NCBI GenBank assembly: GCA_012295275.1
Contig: CM022672.1
Location: 22,513,128 to 22,577,127, forward strand
Origin: Chrysomallon squamiferum
Taxonomy: Eukaryota; Mollusca; Gastropoda; Neomphalida; Peltospiridae
DNA: 64,000 nt
Direction of reading: 5' to 3'
Shown here: positions 54,601 through 64,000 of the stretch, in pieces
How the letters are laid out: every line of letters begins with the position of its first letter
How positions within the stretch are numbered: the stretch's first letter is position 1
The notes under the pieces: model-generated
Told to the model about the DNA's origin: nothing
The model's database searches: none
The model's input: only the letters and a program-made list of their open reading frames with translations
Program-made: the position numbers and the translations under genes

Positions 54601-57600
54601 ATTATGGGTTCTACTTGTACTATTTTTAATTATCTCCCCTTGATCAACTCACCCTTTGTCATACTTCTGAGTTTCCCTAGAGGAGAAGGAACAGAAACAT
54701 ATGAACCCTCACTGCCAGGCTGAGAGTAGTCCCCACAGGCTGACTCATCCTGTGGCCTCTTGTGATGTTTGAGTAAAATCACTATAGAGTCATGGCCTAC
54801 AATAGTGATGCAGATTAATTAATTTCTGTATTTTTTAATTATAAATACTTCTATTTTTTTAGGTCTGTGAGGAAAACCCTAGCAAATAGCGAAGTACATT
54901 AATTTTTAATTTAATAATAATAATAATAAAAAAAGACAATTACACATATATAACTTATAACTGAATTTTCTTTATTTGTTAATTATAAATAATTTGAAGA
55001 TCTGTAATAATTATGTTCAAGCTGCATGCCATAATATATTAATTTTATTTTTAAAAACAACTTTAGGTATAAACATGAAACAGAATACAGTAAAATAATA
55101 AAAACACTGCATAACTTTCTTCAAAACAAATGTTAGATAATATGAACTACTATTATTAACAATATAATTTAATTTTGACAACTATAATAGAACTGAAACT
55201 AAATAAAGATGAAAACAAAAATATGAAGATTATAATTTTTAATAGGCTATTTGCTTTCTTTAAATTCATGAGTAAATAAATAATATTTAAAATAAAGTAA
55301 AACAATAACAACAACAAATTAAACCTCTTTCATAAGCCCACATCAATGCAGTCTGCTCCTCTTTCTTTTCACTGCCGCCATTTTGATCACTGACAGAAGC
55401 CACAAGATTCATATCAGCACCACTTTCCAGCAGGAACTGAACAACTCTGATGTGACCATGGTAACAAGCACTATGAAGAGCTGAAAAGTGAAATAGTTAA
55501 ATCACAATATATTGATAGACACTGGAACAATAACAGTCTTCATAACCAGTGGAAGGACGAAACTAGAGAGAAACCAAACTTTATTTCAGAGAATTTAATA
55601 TAGACCTAATGATCTTAGATATTAGAAAGATATACAGTTTTCTTTTCATAATTTAAATATTTTGTCCAAAACAACAACCCAACAACCTCCAAATCAATGG
55701 CTATTTAATCACATCCCAAAAATACACACGCATCAAAATCAAACCCAAACAACACATAACTAAAAAAAAAAAAATAAAATAAAATAAAATAAAAAATAAA
55801 AAATAAAAAATGAATAAATAAAATAAAAACAAAAACAAAAACCATCAAAGCTATGTTAGCTGAAATGATCAGAAAACAGACATTTAGAACTGTTATTCAA
55901 AGTTACTATTATCTGTCTGTGTTTTAGAGTAAGTTCAGGTTTATACTTGCCTGTGTGCCCATCATTTCCCTGGTAGTTAATATTTACACTCGGCTGATCT
56001 AGAAGATATTTAACTAATTCTAAACTTCGGCCATTTGTACAAGCACTGCAAAATATGTCATATTTACCTTAACTACTGGTGAATAATAACAATAATAACA
56101 ACAACAACCAGAACAACAACAATAATAATAATGATAATAATGTATTTGTAAAACAAATAAATAAAATACACTTGAGCGAATATAAATCTTTAGACCTATG
56201 CCATAAAATTATTAGAAGGTACACAAGATAATGTTTTTAATTGTGTAACTTGCAACTTTCTGATAAATATTTCAGGTGAACAATGTTTTCCAGTTTATAT
56301 TAATTCAGTAATGTTTAGGATGCAGTGTTATATACAAATGATCATTATTAAAACTTAATTACTAACTTCTTTAAGGCAGTAAATATCAAAAACCTACCCA
56401 TAAAATATAAAAGTTATAAAAGATTATCAAGGCTTCTGATTAAACAATCATTATGTCTTGGTGCAGTGAGCAAGCATTATTTTCTAATACATAGACATAT
56501 AGGCTAAGACTACTGTAACCTTTGTTTTAAAGCTATTTGTGACACGAGAAGATTGATCATGTGTATAAAAGAGTTAATTATAAGCTAATGTATCAAAATA
56601 AATAACTTAACCAACCTGTGTAATGGAGTTTCACTGAAAATGTTTTCTTTTGACAAACTGTCGGGTCCACAAGCTGAAACAAGTTGCTTAGCAACCTCAA
56701 ATTTGGCATGGTAACAGGCTCTAGAATACAAGACACATGGATAATCAACCACCATGACCAGTGCATTTTAATACGATAAAGGATAAAGTGAAATACAAAT
56801 AATATAGAATTTATAATGCCTGACTGCAAACTATCTGCTAGAACAAGAAACTGTTAAGATATCAGTTTCTGATCACACAAAAATCTTATTCAGCTGATAA
56901 AATTTATAAAATAACCATGCTGTGAATGTATTTACAATTTAATGTACTGGATTAGATCAAAAGTTCAGAGCATTTTGTATAACATATGTATATTTTATTC
57001 AACCATGTGTGTACCATTTTGTTCTCCTGTCAGAATATGTATACAAGTCACACATTTCATTCACATATGAAATGAAATCAAGCACTTGAAAGCCATCTAT
57101 TGGTTGTTCCAACCCAAAATAGGTGTAACTCTTTAATTTTTTTTATCATTACATAAAACTAGTTAAATAGAAATATTACAAGACTAAGAAATATAATAAA
57201 TCAAAATAACATTTAACACATTATGGAAAATTATTTTGCAACTGCACATCTAGCAAACACTTAATGCAATTCATATATTTCTGACTTTTAGATCAATGTT
57301 AAAAGATTTGATAAAATTAACTTTATTATATGAATGATTAAAAATAAATTTTTAGAGGAAAATATTTTCAGATTTGAACTTACAGATGAAGAGGTGTGTC
57401 ACCATATATGTTAGTAACATGGGGTCAGCTTTGTTTTCCAGGAGGTAAGTGTAAAACTGAGAGATGACCTGATTTGCAGCAGAAGTGAATTGGGTAATGT
57501 TCTTCATCATCTTTGATGTTCACTTGAAAACAAACAAGAATAAATAAGTAAATAAGCAAGAAAATATTTTAATGAGTAGTAATTACTTCACCAGTCATGC

Positions 57601-60600
57601 AAAAATATTTTAATTAATTCTTATAACCAACAAGCGTTAAATATTTAAGGTTAACTATACTGCTGTTGGATCTGGTTCTTTTCATGTAAAGTGGGCAGAT
57701 CAGCATAAAATAAAATTTCTATAATTAATTTAATGATTCTTTTGCATAATAAAACAGAAAAGATTTTCATAATTCTGAGTTAAAATAAAAGCAATTAATT
57801 ATAACCAACATTAGAAAGAAATATGACGCAAACAAGAAAATTTGTCTTTATCATTATATTTTTTTTTTTTTTAAAGTTAATTATTAAAAAAAGAAGATAG
57901 GAACAACATACATTTTTGATCACATTAAAAATCACCCAAAAAACAACATTCTACAAAGAAACTGATAGATTCCAAAATAAATTTACAGTTCTTTAATTGC
58001 TTCTGTTCATTATCTTATAATCAGTGGAGTTTCATTAACAACAAACATATCAGTTTGGCTTTGTATGAAACAGAAGATGTAAAAACTGTTGTTTATTTCT
58101 GTACCATCAGCCTTCTGCTGTGAAGTGCCTTCCACTAACAACTGTGTGATCTTGAGGTAGCCTTTAGAACATGCCAGGTGTATGGGTCTGTCCCCCACGC
58201 CGCCACTGACACTTATATCAGCTCCATGAGATATCAGCAACTCAACCATCTGAAATTTTAAATTTTGTTTCAAATAAGACAATAATAAACTGGCAGTTTA
58301 ATGTTAAACTGTGGCTTTGTCAAAAATAAAATAAAAAATAAAATAAAATTAATAAATATCTTCAAAAAAAGAAAAAACAAGAAATAAATATCTTAAAAAA
58401 AAAGAAAGATAAAATAATATATTAAATTAAAAACATTCTATAACACAGACAGACACATATAAAGATTGATTAAATGAGTTAAAAATTCAGTTTACTGTTT
58501 GAGTAGTATCTACACTTCCTTTATTTTTAACAGTATGCTGAATTTTATTTTTTAAATTAATAACTGTGTGCACAAGATATTTTATCTTTTTCATTATCTT
58601 TTAATTAAATCAATAATATGACAATTGAATTTGGAAAAATAATAAATAAATATACATTAATAAATTTGTTTGCCAGATATACTGGTATCAGTGACTTGTT
58701 TTTACATTTCTAAAGAAAGGTAAAATTTTCATAGTAAGCCTATTTATTTCTTATTAAATAAACAATTTAATAAATTCAGGAGATCACTACCTTTTCATGT
58801 CCAAAGTAACAGGCAATATGTAGTGGACTAAATCTAACAGCATCCTCCAGTTCAACAAAAGCACCATGATCCAGCAATATTTTACCTATCTGGAAATAAT
58901 TTGATAAAAAAAATGAAATAAAATATGTAAATCATTACAAAATTCAAAGCACAATAATTTTCTTAATGATATGAATTTAAAAAACATCATCTTAGGATTT
59001 GTATTTCATTTTTTGTATTCATTTCAATGACCTTCTATTTGGATTTACATTTTATTATTTTTTTAAAATTAATTTAAAGGTTTAAATGTAGCTGAAATGA
59101 AAGAAAAAAATATATATGTTCACATTTGTGGATTTGTATTTATATAAACTAACCTGATGTAACATTATAGGAAGCAAAAGCAAAAAAATAATAATAAAGG
59201 AACAAAAAATAAAAATACAAAAAAAAAAAACAGAATAAATTATAAAGTAAAAATATAAAGTAAAAATTAAATAAAGCCATTACCTCATGATGTCCACACA
59301 TGGCAGCAATATGGAGAGGAGTAACATCGCTGTTTCCAGTCTGATTTATATCTGCATGACCTTCTACCAATGATTCAGCAATTTCAATATCTCCCTGAAT
59401 ATACAGCCACAGAATTTAAAATCACAACTACAATCCAAATATATGTTTAATTTTATACCTTTTTTGCACTCATGATAGATAACTAATATTTTTATTAATT
59501 GCTTTAAATCACAAATAAAATTAATAAAATAAAAAATAATAATAAATAAATAAAATTAATAAAATATATATATATATTTTCTTTTATGTTTCTATTATTA
59601 ATTTATCATTATCTTTTTTTTAATGCAGGTAATAGATTTATTTATAATTTATGTCTGAATTTTACATTTTATTAATTACCGATGATCTTTATGTGAAGAA
59701 TAAATGTGTGTGAGATCATTTGAAATGAAATATTCTATTTTCTCTACGAAATATTTATGTTTTTACTTTGTAAGTTGCTAGGTGTAAAGGAGAAAACTGG
59801 TTCTTTGAAAGAACTGTTGTCTTAGCTCCTTTTTCCAGCAACAATTTTACCAGAACTGGGCCAGCTGAAAATATATGCATCTGTTTTAAAAATGGGCAAT
59901 TTACAAATGTGACTTATATTAACAAAACAAAAAATATTTCTTTATACATTTATAGTTTCCAGATATTCTTTTTCATTTATTATTTCTGTTTTAAAGCAAA
60001 TGGAATTATCTTTTGTTAACAATCAGAAACTTACTTTAAAGAACTTTTCAAAAAATTAAAAAATTAAAAAATTAAAATTAAAATGTTTTGTTAACAATCA
60101 GAAACACAATATTTTAATAAAAAAAAAAAACACACACTGCAAAACATGCTTATTAATAATATGTATTCTGTTTATTTATTATTTCTGTTTTCAAGTATAT
60201 TATTGTTAACAGGTCAGAAACAAGATGTTTAACTTTTCTTTAAAGATCTTTTCAAATATAATAATTTAGTAATATTCATCAAATCAAAGACTAAAAAACA
60301 CTCACCTCCAGATATACAACAAATGTGAAGTAGAGTCAAACCAGTGTCTGTTTTATCATGAATGTTATTTTCTGTCAACAATTCCTGAACCAGAGCAATG
60401 TCTCCATGACTGAAATACAATTACCAGAATACTTAAAACTGTTATAAAATTTATAAAATCAAACTTAATTTTAATACATTTTTATGATAAAAAAATATCT
60501 AGTATTAGTACTTTATGGCTAGATATCATATCATCAGAATCCATATCTCATAAGATTTTGTTTTTACATATGTTTATGTATATAAACATTTAATAAAAAG

Positions 60601-62008
60601 AACAGAACTGCAAAACAATTAAAAGTTTACACTGTTCATTGTTACTGTTAAATAAGACTGAATATCAGACCATTCTTTATCTTCTTTTTCTTTTTCAGGG
60701 CTTTTCAAATAATTTGGCATCCTAATGGTTAAATTTTTATACTGGTGTTGGAATATTCATGTCAATGATTTATGAAGGGAAGTCATAAGCATTTTAAAAA
60801 TGAAGATTTTTCTTTTTTCACAGCACCAGTTCATCAGGTTGAGAATCACTTGAGTTATTAAACTGAATCTTTTTATCAAATGATCCAAACTTTCATTGCA
60901 TTAAAATTACTGTTTATTTCCTGCAATGAAATCTGACCATTACTCTTTGGGACGCAGATTTGGCTTTATTCATAAATGATTTTCTTTTTAGTTCATTTGA
61001 AAATTAACTGAATATTTTAGAAAAAGCAAAAATCAATTATTCAAAATGAGACTATTAATAAATAAAAAAATATTTTAAAAAATGAATGAATTTTTAACAA
61101 CTCCCCATCACGAGGTTTGATTCATTAAATTAAATGTTTTACACAAATTCAAAATGTTGCTTGAAATTTTTTTATTTACAAAACATTTTATTTCCCTGAT
61201 TGGAAATGTTCTGAAACATTAATATAGTGACAACTGTAAAATAATGAATATACTTATATAGTGATAACTGTAAAATATTTGTGAAAAAAAAAAATATATA
61301 TATATATATATGTTGATGAAATATTTGTCTACATCAGCGGTTTGCAATAAGTATGTATATTATTATTATATCAATATATGTGTAACCCAGCACTTCAGTG
61401 ACAAAGATCAGAAGTGAAGAATTAAAAATAGATAAAAATTAAAAATATATAAACAAATAAAATGAATAATGTATTTACACTTTTACGCACCTGAACATGA
61501 AATTGTGGGTCTTGATTTATAGTTGCCCATACTGGAAACCTCCAGTCTTCTATTTAATTTGCTTTCTATCCCTTACATTATGATTATATTATATATAGCT
61601 GTATTTCATGATGAATTCTGCTTTAGACCCGGTGGAAGATACACTATCAGATTCTGTCCAACCTAAAAAAGTTAAAAAAAAATATTATTACTACCCAATA
61701 TTCACTATAAAAAATATTTGTAAATTGCTGGATTAGATAATCAGCCAAATATTCTAACTTTGGAGTTTGACAATTCAGTTTATCAGTTTTTAGAGTTTAT
61801 GTTCATAATGATTATGATAATCATACGTTCCATTAGGTTGAATAATTATTTATACTTATAGTATCTATACCATACTTTATTCATAATTTCATTCAAAATC
61901 ATTAACAAAACCATATCGAATATTTCAAAAAAAAAGTGTATTAAATTTTATAAAAACGATATTTCACTACCTCTTGTCAGCTTCCAAAAGAGATATGGGC
62001 GCCGACAT
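48519..62008 (-). CDS. TNNI3K: TNNI3K-like ankyrin-repeat TKL protein kinase, 21 coding exons
   Basis: Predicted cytoplasmic Ser/Thr (dual-specificity-type) kinase of the tyrosine-kinase-like group; in vertebrates TNNI3K is cardiac and binds troponin I. Exons 1 to 21: 61971-62008, 60306-60409, 59767-59864, 59284-59394, 58791-58889, 58105-58249, 57384-57522, 56616-56720, 55951-56045, 55325-55480, 54653-54796, 53929-54079, 53057-53183, 52392-52459, 51716-51873, 51260-51309, 50826-50958, 50259-50368, 49659-49885, 49136-49194, 48519-48619. Total 2418 bp: 805 codons plus TGA (human about 835). Ankyrin repeats about residues 14-375; kinase about 434-693 with GSGSFG loop (441-446), VAVK lysine (461), HRDLNSHN (557-564), DFG (577-579) and APE (602-604); C-terminal tail with GYVSDP. 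All split codons join correctly. Exon 7 has two compensating indels and an in-frame TGA (57425-57427), so either the assembly has errors or this copy is damaged. Exon 9 uses a GC donor. Confidence 0.93.
48965..49130. repeat. AT-rich minisatellite, about 24-bp units
   Basis: Repeated aaataaatattactattattt units that reach to within 6 bases of the exon 20 donor. Confidence 0.8.
49136..49194 (-). CDS. TNNI3K: TNNI3K-like exon 20: tail
   Basis: 59 bp. [20 protein letters not shown], phase 2 in and 1 out. An AT-rich array of about 24 bp units (48965-49130) abuts its donor. Confidence 0.8.
49659..49885 (-). CDS. TNNI3K: TNNI3K-like exon 19: end of kinase domain and tail
   Basis: 227 bp. [16 protein letters not shown] closes the kinase domain; the following Ser/Pro-rich tail contains [17 protein letters not shown], related to the SHVAALRSRFE block of vertebrate TNNI3K. 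Confidence 0.92.
50259..50368 (-). CDS. TNNI3K: TNNI3K-like exon 18: C-lobe
   Basis: 110 bp. [20 protein letters not shown], then [17 protein letters not shown]. The Ala run after HLKP, coded by GCA repeats, also occurs in vertebrate TNNI3K. Confidence 0.94.
50826..50958 (-). CDS. TNNI3K: TNNI3K-like exon 17: APE motif and helix F
   Basis: 133 bp. [20 protein letters not shown], then [20 protein letters not shown] and HLKP. Confidence 0.95.
51260..51309 (-). CDS. TNNI3K: TNNI3K-like exon 16: activation segment
   Basis: 50 bp. [17 protein letters not shown]; the NMTKQPGNLRW junction with exon 17 is a TNNI3K hallmark. Confidence 0.93.
51716..51873 (-). CDS. TNNI3K: TNNI3K-like exon 15: catalytic loop and DFG
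   Basis: 158 bp. Contains [25 protein letters not shown] and AVVADFG. Catalytic Asp of HRD and metal-binding Asp of DFG are present, so the domain should be active. Confidence 0.95.
52392..52459 (-). CDS. TNNI3K: TNNI3K-like exon 14: kinase hinge
   Basis: 68 bp. [20 protein letters not shown] plus QK; hinge and helix D (Y.GGSL..LLH). Confidence 0.94.
53057..53183 (-). CDS. TNNI3K: TNNI3K-like exon 13: kinase helix C
   Basis: 127 bp. [20 protein letters not shown], then [13 protein letters not shown]. The glutamate of FCREV is the expected salt-bridge partner of the ATP lysine; FIGAC is typical of TKL kinases. Confidence 0.94.
53205..53297. repeat. (GTAG/GTAT)n tetranucleotide tract
   Basis: Imperfect gtag and gtat units in the intron upstream of kinase exon 13. 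Confidence 0.9.
53540..53935 (-). repeat. Degenerate 100-136 bp repeats ending at the donor of kinase exon 12
   Basis: The segment gctaaattgaacattctttg with ttacctttat following (about 53765-53798) resembles gctaaactgaatgttctttg with ttacctttt (53901-53932) at the real donor. Weaker copies occur near 53561 and 53671. Spacing is uneven, so this is an old or imperfect array. Confidence 0.5.
53929..54079 (-). CDS. TNNI3K: TNNI3K-like exon 12: start of kinase domain
   Basis: 151 bp. [20 protein letters not shown], then [17 protein letters not shown] and TVAVKR: glycine-rich loop and ATP-binding lysine. Donor AAAAG|gtaactt; the intron behind it holds degraded copies of this donor region. Confidence 0.95.
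54653..54796 (-). CDS. TNNI3K: TNNI3K-like exon 11: linker between ankyrin and kinase regions
   Basis: 144 bp. [18 protein letters not shown], then [20 protein letters not shown]. The [17 protein letters not shown] linker is strongly conserved with vertebrate TNNI3K. Confidence 0.93.
55325..55480 (-). CDS. TNNI3K: TNNI3K-like exon 10: last full ankyrin repeat
   Basis: 156 bp. [20 protein letters not shown], then [20 protein letters not shown] and [11 protein letters not shown]. The (C/A)LMWAYE(K/R)G segment is conserved in TNNI3K. Confidence 0.93.
55951..56045 (-). CDS. TNNI3K: TNNI3K-like exon 9: ankyrin repeat, GC donor
   Basis: 95 bp. [20 protein letters not shown], then [11 protein letters not shown]. 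The following intron starts GCAAGT after CACAG, the classical context of a GC-AG intron; no in-frame GT donor is close by. Confidence 0.9.
56616..56720 (-). CDS. TNNI3K: TNNI3K-like exon 8: ankyrin repeat
   Basis: 105 bp. [20 protein letters not shown], then [24 protein letters not shown]-type sequence is a TNNI3K signature. Confidence 0.92.
57384..57522 (-). CDS. TNNI3K: TNNI3K-like exon 7: ankyrin repeats, with compensated frame shifts
   Basis: 139 bp; the length fits the phases on both sides (1 in, 2 out). It starts [20 protein letters not shown] and ends [13 protein letters not shown], both conserved in TNNI3K and both in the same frame. Between them the frame reads [12 protein letters not shown] and then TGA (57425-57427), while another frame reads [12 protein letters not shown], the expected ankyrin helix. 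So there is one extra base near 57457 and one missing base in the C run near 57420-57424. Read as given, the protein would stop at about residue 230, before the kinase domain. Confidence 0.85.
58105..58249 (-). CDS. TNNI3K: TNNI3K-like exon 6: ankyrin repeat
   Basis: 145 bp. [20 protein letters not shown], then [20 protein letters not shown]. The SG(E/G)VGDRP(L/I)HLA block is diagnostic of TNNI3K. Confidence 0.93.
58791..58889 (-). CDS. TNNI3K: TNNI3K-like exon 5: ankyrin repeat
   Basis: 99 bp, exactly 33 residues, one ankyrin unit: [17 protein letters not shown], then [14 protein letters not shown]. Confidence 0.92.
59284..59394 (-). CDS. TNNI3K: TNNI3K-like exon 4: ankyrin repeat
   Basis: 111 bp, phase 0. 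[18 protein letters not shown], then [14 protein letters not shown]. Confidence 0.92.
59767..59864 (-). CDS. TNNI3K: TNNI3K-like exon 3: ankyrin repeat
   Basis: 98 bp. [18 protein letters not shown], then [10 protein letters not shown]: a standard ankyrin helix-loop-helix with PLHLA. Confidence 0.9.
60306..60409 (-). CDS. TNNI3K: TNNI3K-like exon 2: first ankyrin repeat
   Basis: 104 bp. Codes [15 protein letters not shown], then [13 protein letters not shown]. The LLHICCI motif matches the first repeat of TNNI3K. Confidence 0.9.
61971..62008 (-). CDS. TNNI3K: TNNI3K-like exon 1: start codon
   Basis: 38 bp, [12 protein letters not shown] plus two bases (AG), which join to T of exon 2 to make Ser. 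The ATG has A at -3. It lies 279 bp from the GTF2A2 ATG on the other strand. This is shorter at the N-terminus than vertebrate TNNI3K, which has a coiled segment before the ankyrin repeats. Confidence 0.8.
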
Positions 62009-62287
62009 ATTGGTAGGCTGGTACTTCAGAGCAGCGTAAGTATTTTGTTTTCAGTCTATTTACGGAATTAACCGAAAATAATCCAAAGTGTAGTCTCTAT
62101 AGTCTTCGTCGTTTCAACTGAATTATTCCAATAGAAAATTGTCAAAGGAAACAGTTACTTAACAAATTAGTACGCTCTTGAGGTTTTGTGATCAATGCGC
62201 TGAGTACCAGTTAGTACATCCAAGAAAAATATATCAAAAACAATAATAAAGTATTTTCATCAATCATTTAATTTATTCGATGCAGAA
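62009..62287. promoter_or_regulatory. Head-to-head promoter between TNNI3K-like and GTF2A2
   Basis: 279 bp separate the two start codons, which point away from each other. The stretch has clearly more CpG dinucleotides (for example at gcgtaa, tcgtcg, tacgc, tgcgc) than the surrounding AT-rich DNA, a CCAAT-type motif (ccaatag, about 62128) and no convincing TATA box. This fits a shared housekeeping-type promoter; start sites are not visible. Confidence 0.6.
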
Positions 62288-62359
62288 ATGAGTTACCAGT
62301 TATATAGAAATACAACTTTAGGTCACACGCTACAGGAGAGTTTAGATGAATTAATTCAG
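62288..62359 (+). CDS. GTF2A2: GTF2A2 exon 1
   Basis: 72 bp, 24 residues from ATG to CAG|gtatta, phase 0. Nearly identical to the N-terminus of TFIIA gamma across animals; G at -3 of the ATG. Confidence 0.95.
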
Positions 62360-63607
62360 GTATTATAAGCATATAATTATAAAATATTTTTATAGCGACT
62401 TCGGAAATCGTTTTATACACATAATGATAATAATATTGACATAGAATTTTTATAAAATTTAAAATGGAATATGTTACATAATTGTAATTTTAATGCGTGT
62501 TTTATACACATAATTATAATAATCTAAAATTATACAATTCTATCACTATCAGGAATATTAAGGTATTTACTAATTTAGAGGGATTAGATTGAATTAGGGA
62601 TATGTCCAGATGTAAAATCTGCTAGTTCTAACATTAACAATAACACATACGTTATAACAGTGCAGTGACTGTCAATGTGATCATCAAACTGGGACTGTGA
62701 ATGAGAATGATTAGTATTCCCATAACAGCCCCAAATTAAAGTGTCTAAGCGTCAAATACTGTGATTTGAGAGGCTGAATTAACAGTAAATTCGAATCTAG
62801 AGACTTTTTATTTCTATTAATAAGATGGTGAAATACATTATATTTTTCAGTGCAGTCAGATATCTCCACAATTGGCATTGAAAGTGTTACTTCAGTTTGA
62901 TAAAGCTATCAACACAGCTCTAGCCAGCAGAGTGAAGTCAAAGATCTCTTTCAAAGTAACAAACAATATTTTATTTTTTGTAATTGTCATAGATATGGTT
63001 TGAATCAAGTATTTTAGGCCTATGCCTATGGTCATAATTGATTATATTTATTTGTCCTGTATTATATTAAATTCAGTAACTATGTTCAAGTAAACCATAA
63101 ATTATTTTATTTTGTAAATATGTATTTTATAACAATATATTGTTTTTCTTTAACAAATTATTAATTACTTGTAATTATGCATATTTCTGTATGCCAATTT
63201 CTGTGTAGTTTATTTGTTAAATAATAATGTTTGCTTTATAATAGTTAATGTTAATACCAAAATAGGTGACCAAACTACATACTTTTTATTAGAAATTGGT
63301 GACTATATTATATTAAGCGTGTTCATATTAGATCTTTGAAGACTATTTAACTGATCATAGCCATCTTAAGCATACATTTCTTTTGTTCAGATTCTCCATC
63401 TTGTTTTGTAAATATTAGTAACTGGAATTCTGAATTTAAAAGTATTTTTAATAATGATATTTTTAGGGTAGACTGAACACATACAGATTCTGTGACAATG
63501 TTTGGACATTTGTTTTAAATGACGTAGAGTTTCGTGAACAGCCAGTGCAAGAGATTGCCAGAGTTCAAAAAGTTAAAATTGTTGCCTGTGATGGAAAAGG
63601 TTTGTAA
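62288..63607 (+). CDS. GTF2A2: Transcription factor IIA subunit 2 (TFIIA gamma)
   Basis: Small subunit of TFIIA, which stabilises TBP on promoter DNA in the nucleus. Exons 62288-62359, 62851-62955 and 63467-63599 or 63607. Exon 1 [20 protein letters not shown], exon 2 [20 protein letters not shown], exon 3 [20 protein letters not shown] then [10 protein letters not shown]. This covers the N-terminal four-helix-bundle part (about 1-55) and the C-terminal beta-barrel part (about 60-103). If the last exon reads on, it ends GKGL and TAA (63605-63607), giving 105 residues; animal TFIIA gamma is about 106-109 residues with a variable tail. AAAAG|gtttgt at 63599 could instead be a donor to a further exon off the window. 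[11 protein letters not shown] has two more residues than the usual EFRE(V)xEI region. Confidence 0.95.
62851..62955 (+). CDS. GTF2A2: GTF2A2 exon 2
   Basis: 105 bp, 35 residues, acceptor tatttttcag and donor AAA|gtaaca. Contains LLQFDKAIN, a conserved helix of the four-helix bundle. Confidence 0.95.
63467..63607 (+). CDS. GTF2A2: GTF2A2 exon 3, possibly terminal
   Basis: Acceptor atttttag|GGTAGA. Codes the TBP/DNA-contacting beta barrel ([21 protein letters not shown]). It either ends at TAA 63605-63607 or is spliced at 63599. Overlapping AATAAA motifs at 63887-63896 could serve as poly(A) signal for the first option, though such motifs are common in this AT-rich DNA. Confidence 0.85.
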   Translation, partial: GRLNTYRFCDNVWTFVLNDVEFREQPVQEIARVQKVKIVACDGKGL

Positions 63608-64000
63608 AATGTTATTAAAATTTTTTTTTTTTTTTTTAAATTAGAAACTTAAATACACACACACACATAAACAAAAAAATGTACTGCACACAAACATACA
63701 CACACATAGTGTGTTGAAGTTAAATGTTATTTATTTTGTGAAAGAAAATATTTTGTAAATTTTTATTAGCTCCTCAATTACAACTAGATGTAGATCTATA
63801 GATTTAATTAATTTTAATTTTATTTTATTTTTTGAATCTGTTAATAACAAAAACAGAAAGAAACAAAAACAAAATTAATAATGATAAATAAATAAAAGGA
63901 GGGATAATAAAAACATAGAAACAATAGCTGTTCCAAAACATTAAAAAAAGAAATTGTAAAATTAACTTTATGATGTTCTGAATAATTTGGACAAGAGATT
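63608..64000 (+). other. GTF2A2 3' UTR or intron
   Basis: AT-rich, with a poly(T) tract, a short (CA)n tract and AATAAA motifs. No further coding exon is visible. Confidence 0.5.

Noticed and set aside
1-64000. CRISPR array, operon, prophage or other prokaryotic system
   Set aside because: Spliced animal genes cover the window; the tandem arrays have no unique spacers of constant length and no cas genes.

Overview
The window is nuclear DNA of an animal. It is very AT-rich, with long introns full of (TAA/TTA)n, (GA)n, (CA)n and (TA)n tracts, and the coding exons stand out as short islands of higher complexity. The genes present (a clade B fibrillar collagen, a TNNI3K-type ankyrin-repeat kinase and TFIIA gamma) fit a non-vertebrate bilaterian. 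I favour a mollusc-like lophotrochozoan, but this is an inference from base composition and gene content; no sequence here fixes the species.

Layout: (1) 403-37678, minus strand: the 5' part of a clade B (COL5A1/COL11A1-like) fibrillar collagen. I can assemble 22 coding exons (647 residues) with consistent phases and GT-AG borders: signal peptide, TSPN/laminin-G-like domain, acidic/Ser-rich variable region, minor helix, short non-collagen hinge, and the first 84 Gly-X-Y triplets of the main helix in 45/54/99/108-bp exons. The rest of the helix and the C-propeptide lie off the left edge. Intron 1 (12301-37548, about 25.2 kb) contains repeats and one possible regulatory cluster, but no gene I can support. 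(2) 37679-48518: about 10.8 kb of intergenic, repeat-filled DNA, including the collagen promoter side and the 3' UTR side of the next gene. (3) 48519-62008, minus strand: a full-length TNNI3K-like gene, 21 coding exons, 805 codons plus stop: about ten ankyrin repeats, a TKL-class kinase domain with all catalytic motifs, and a conserved C-terminal tail. Exon 7 carries two compensating frame shifts with an in-frame TGA between them. (4) 62009-62287: a compact, relatively CpG-rich divergent promoter. (5) 62288 onward, plus strand: GTF2A2 (TFIIA gamma), three exons, complete or nearly so.

The three genes are not an obvious pathway: a secreted matrix protein, a cytoplasmic kinase and a general transcription factor. 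Only the kinase and GTF2A2 are likely to share regulation, through their head-to-head promoter.

The most unusual pattern is that exon 3' ends with their 5' splice sites have been copied in tandem into the following intron. It is clear at collagen exon 2 (55-bp unit, about six copies) and collagen exon 9 (28-bp unit, three exact-period copies). A weaker form is seen at kinase exon 12. Each array places extra GT donor sites next to the real one.
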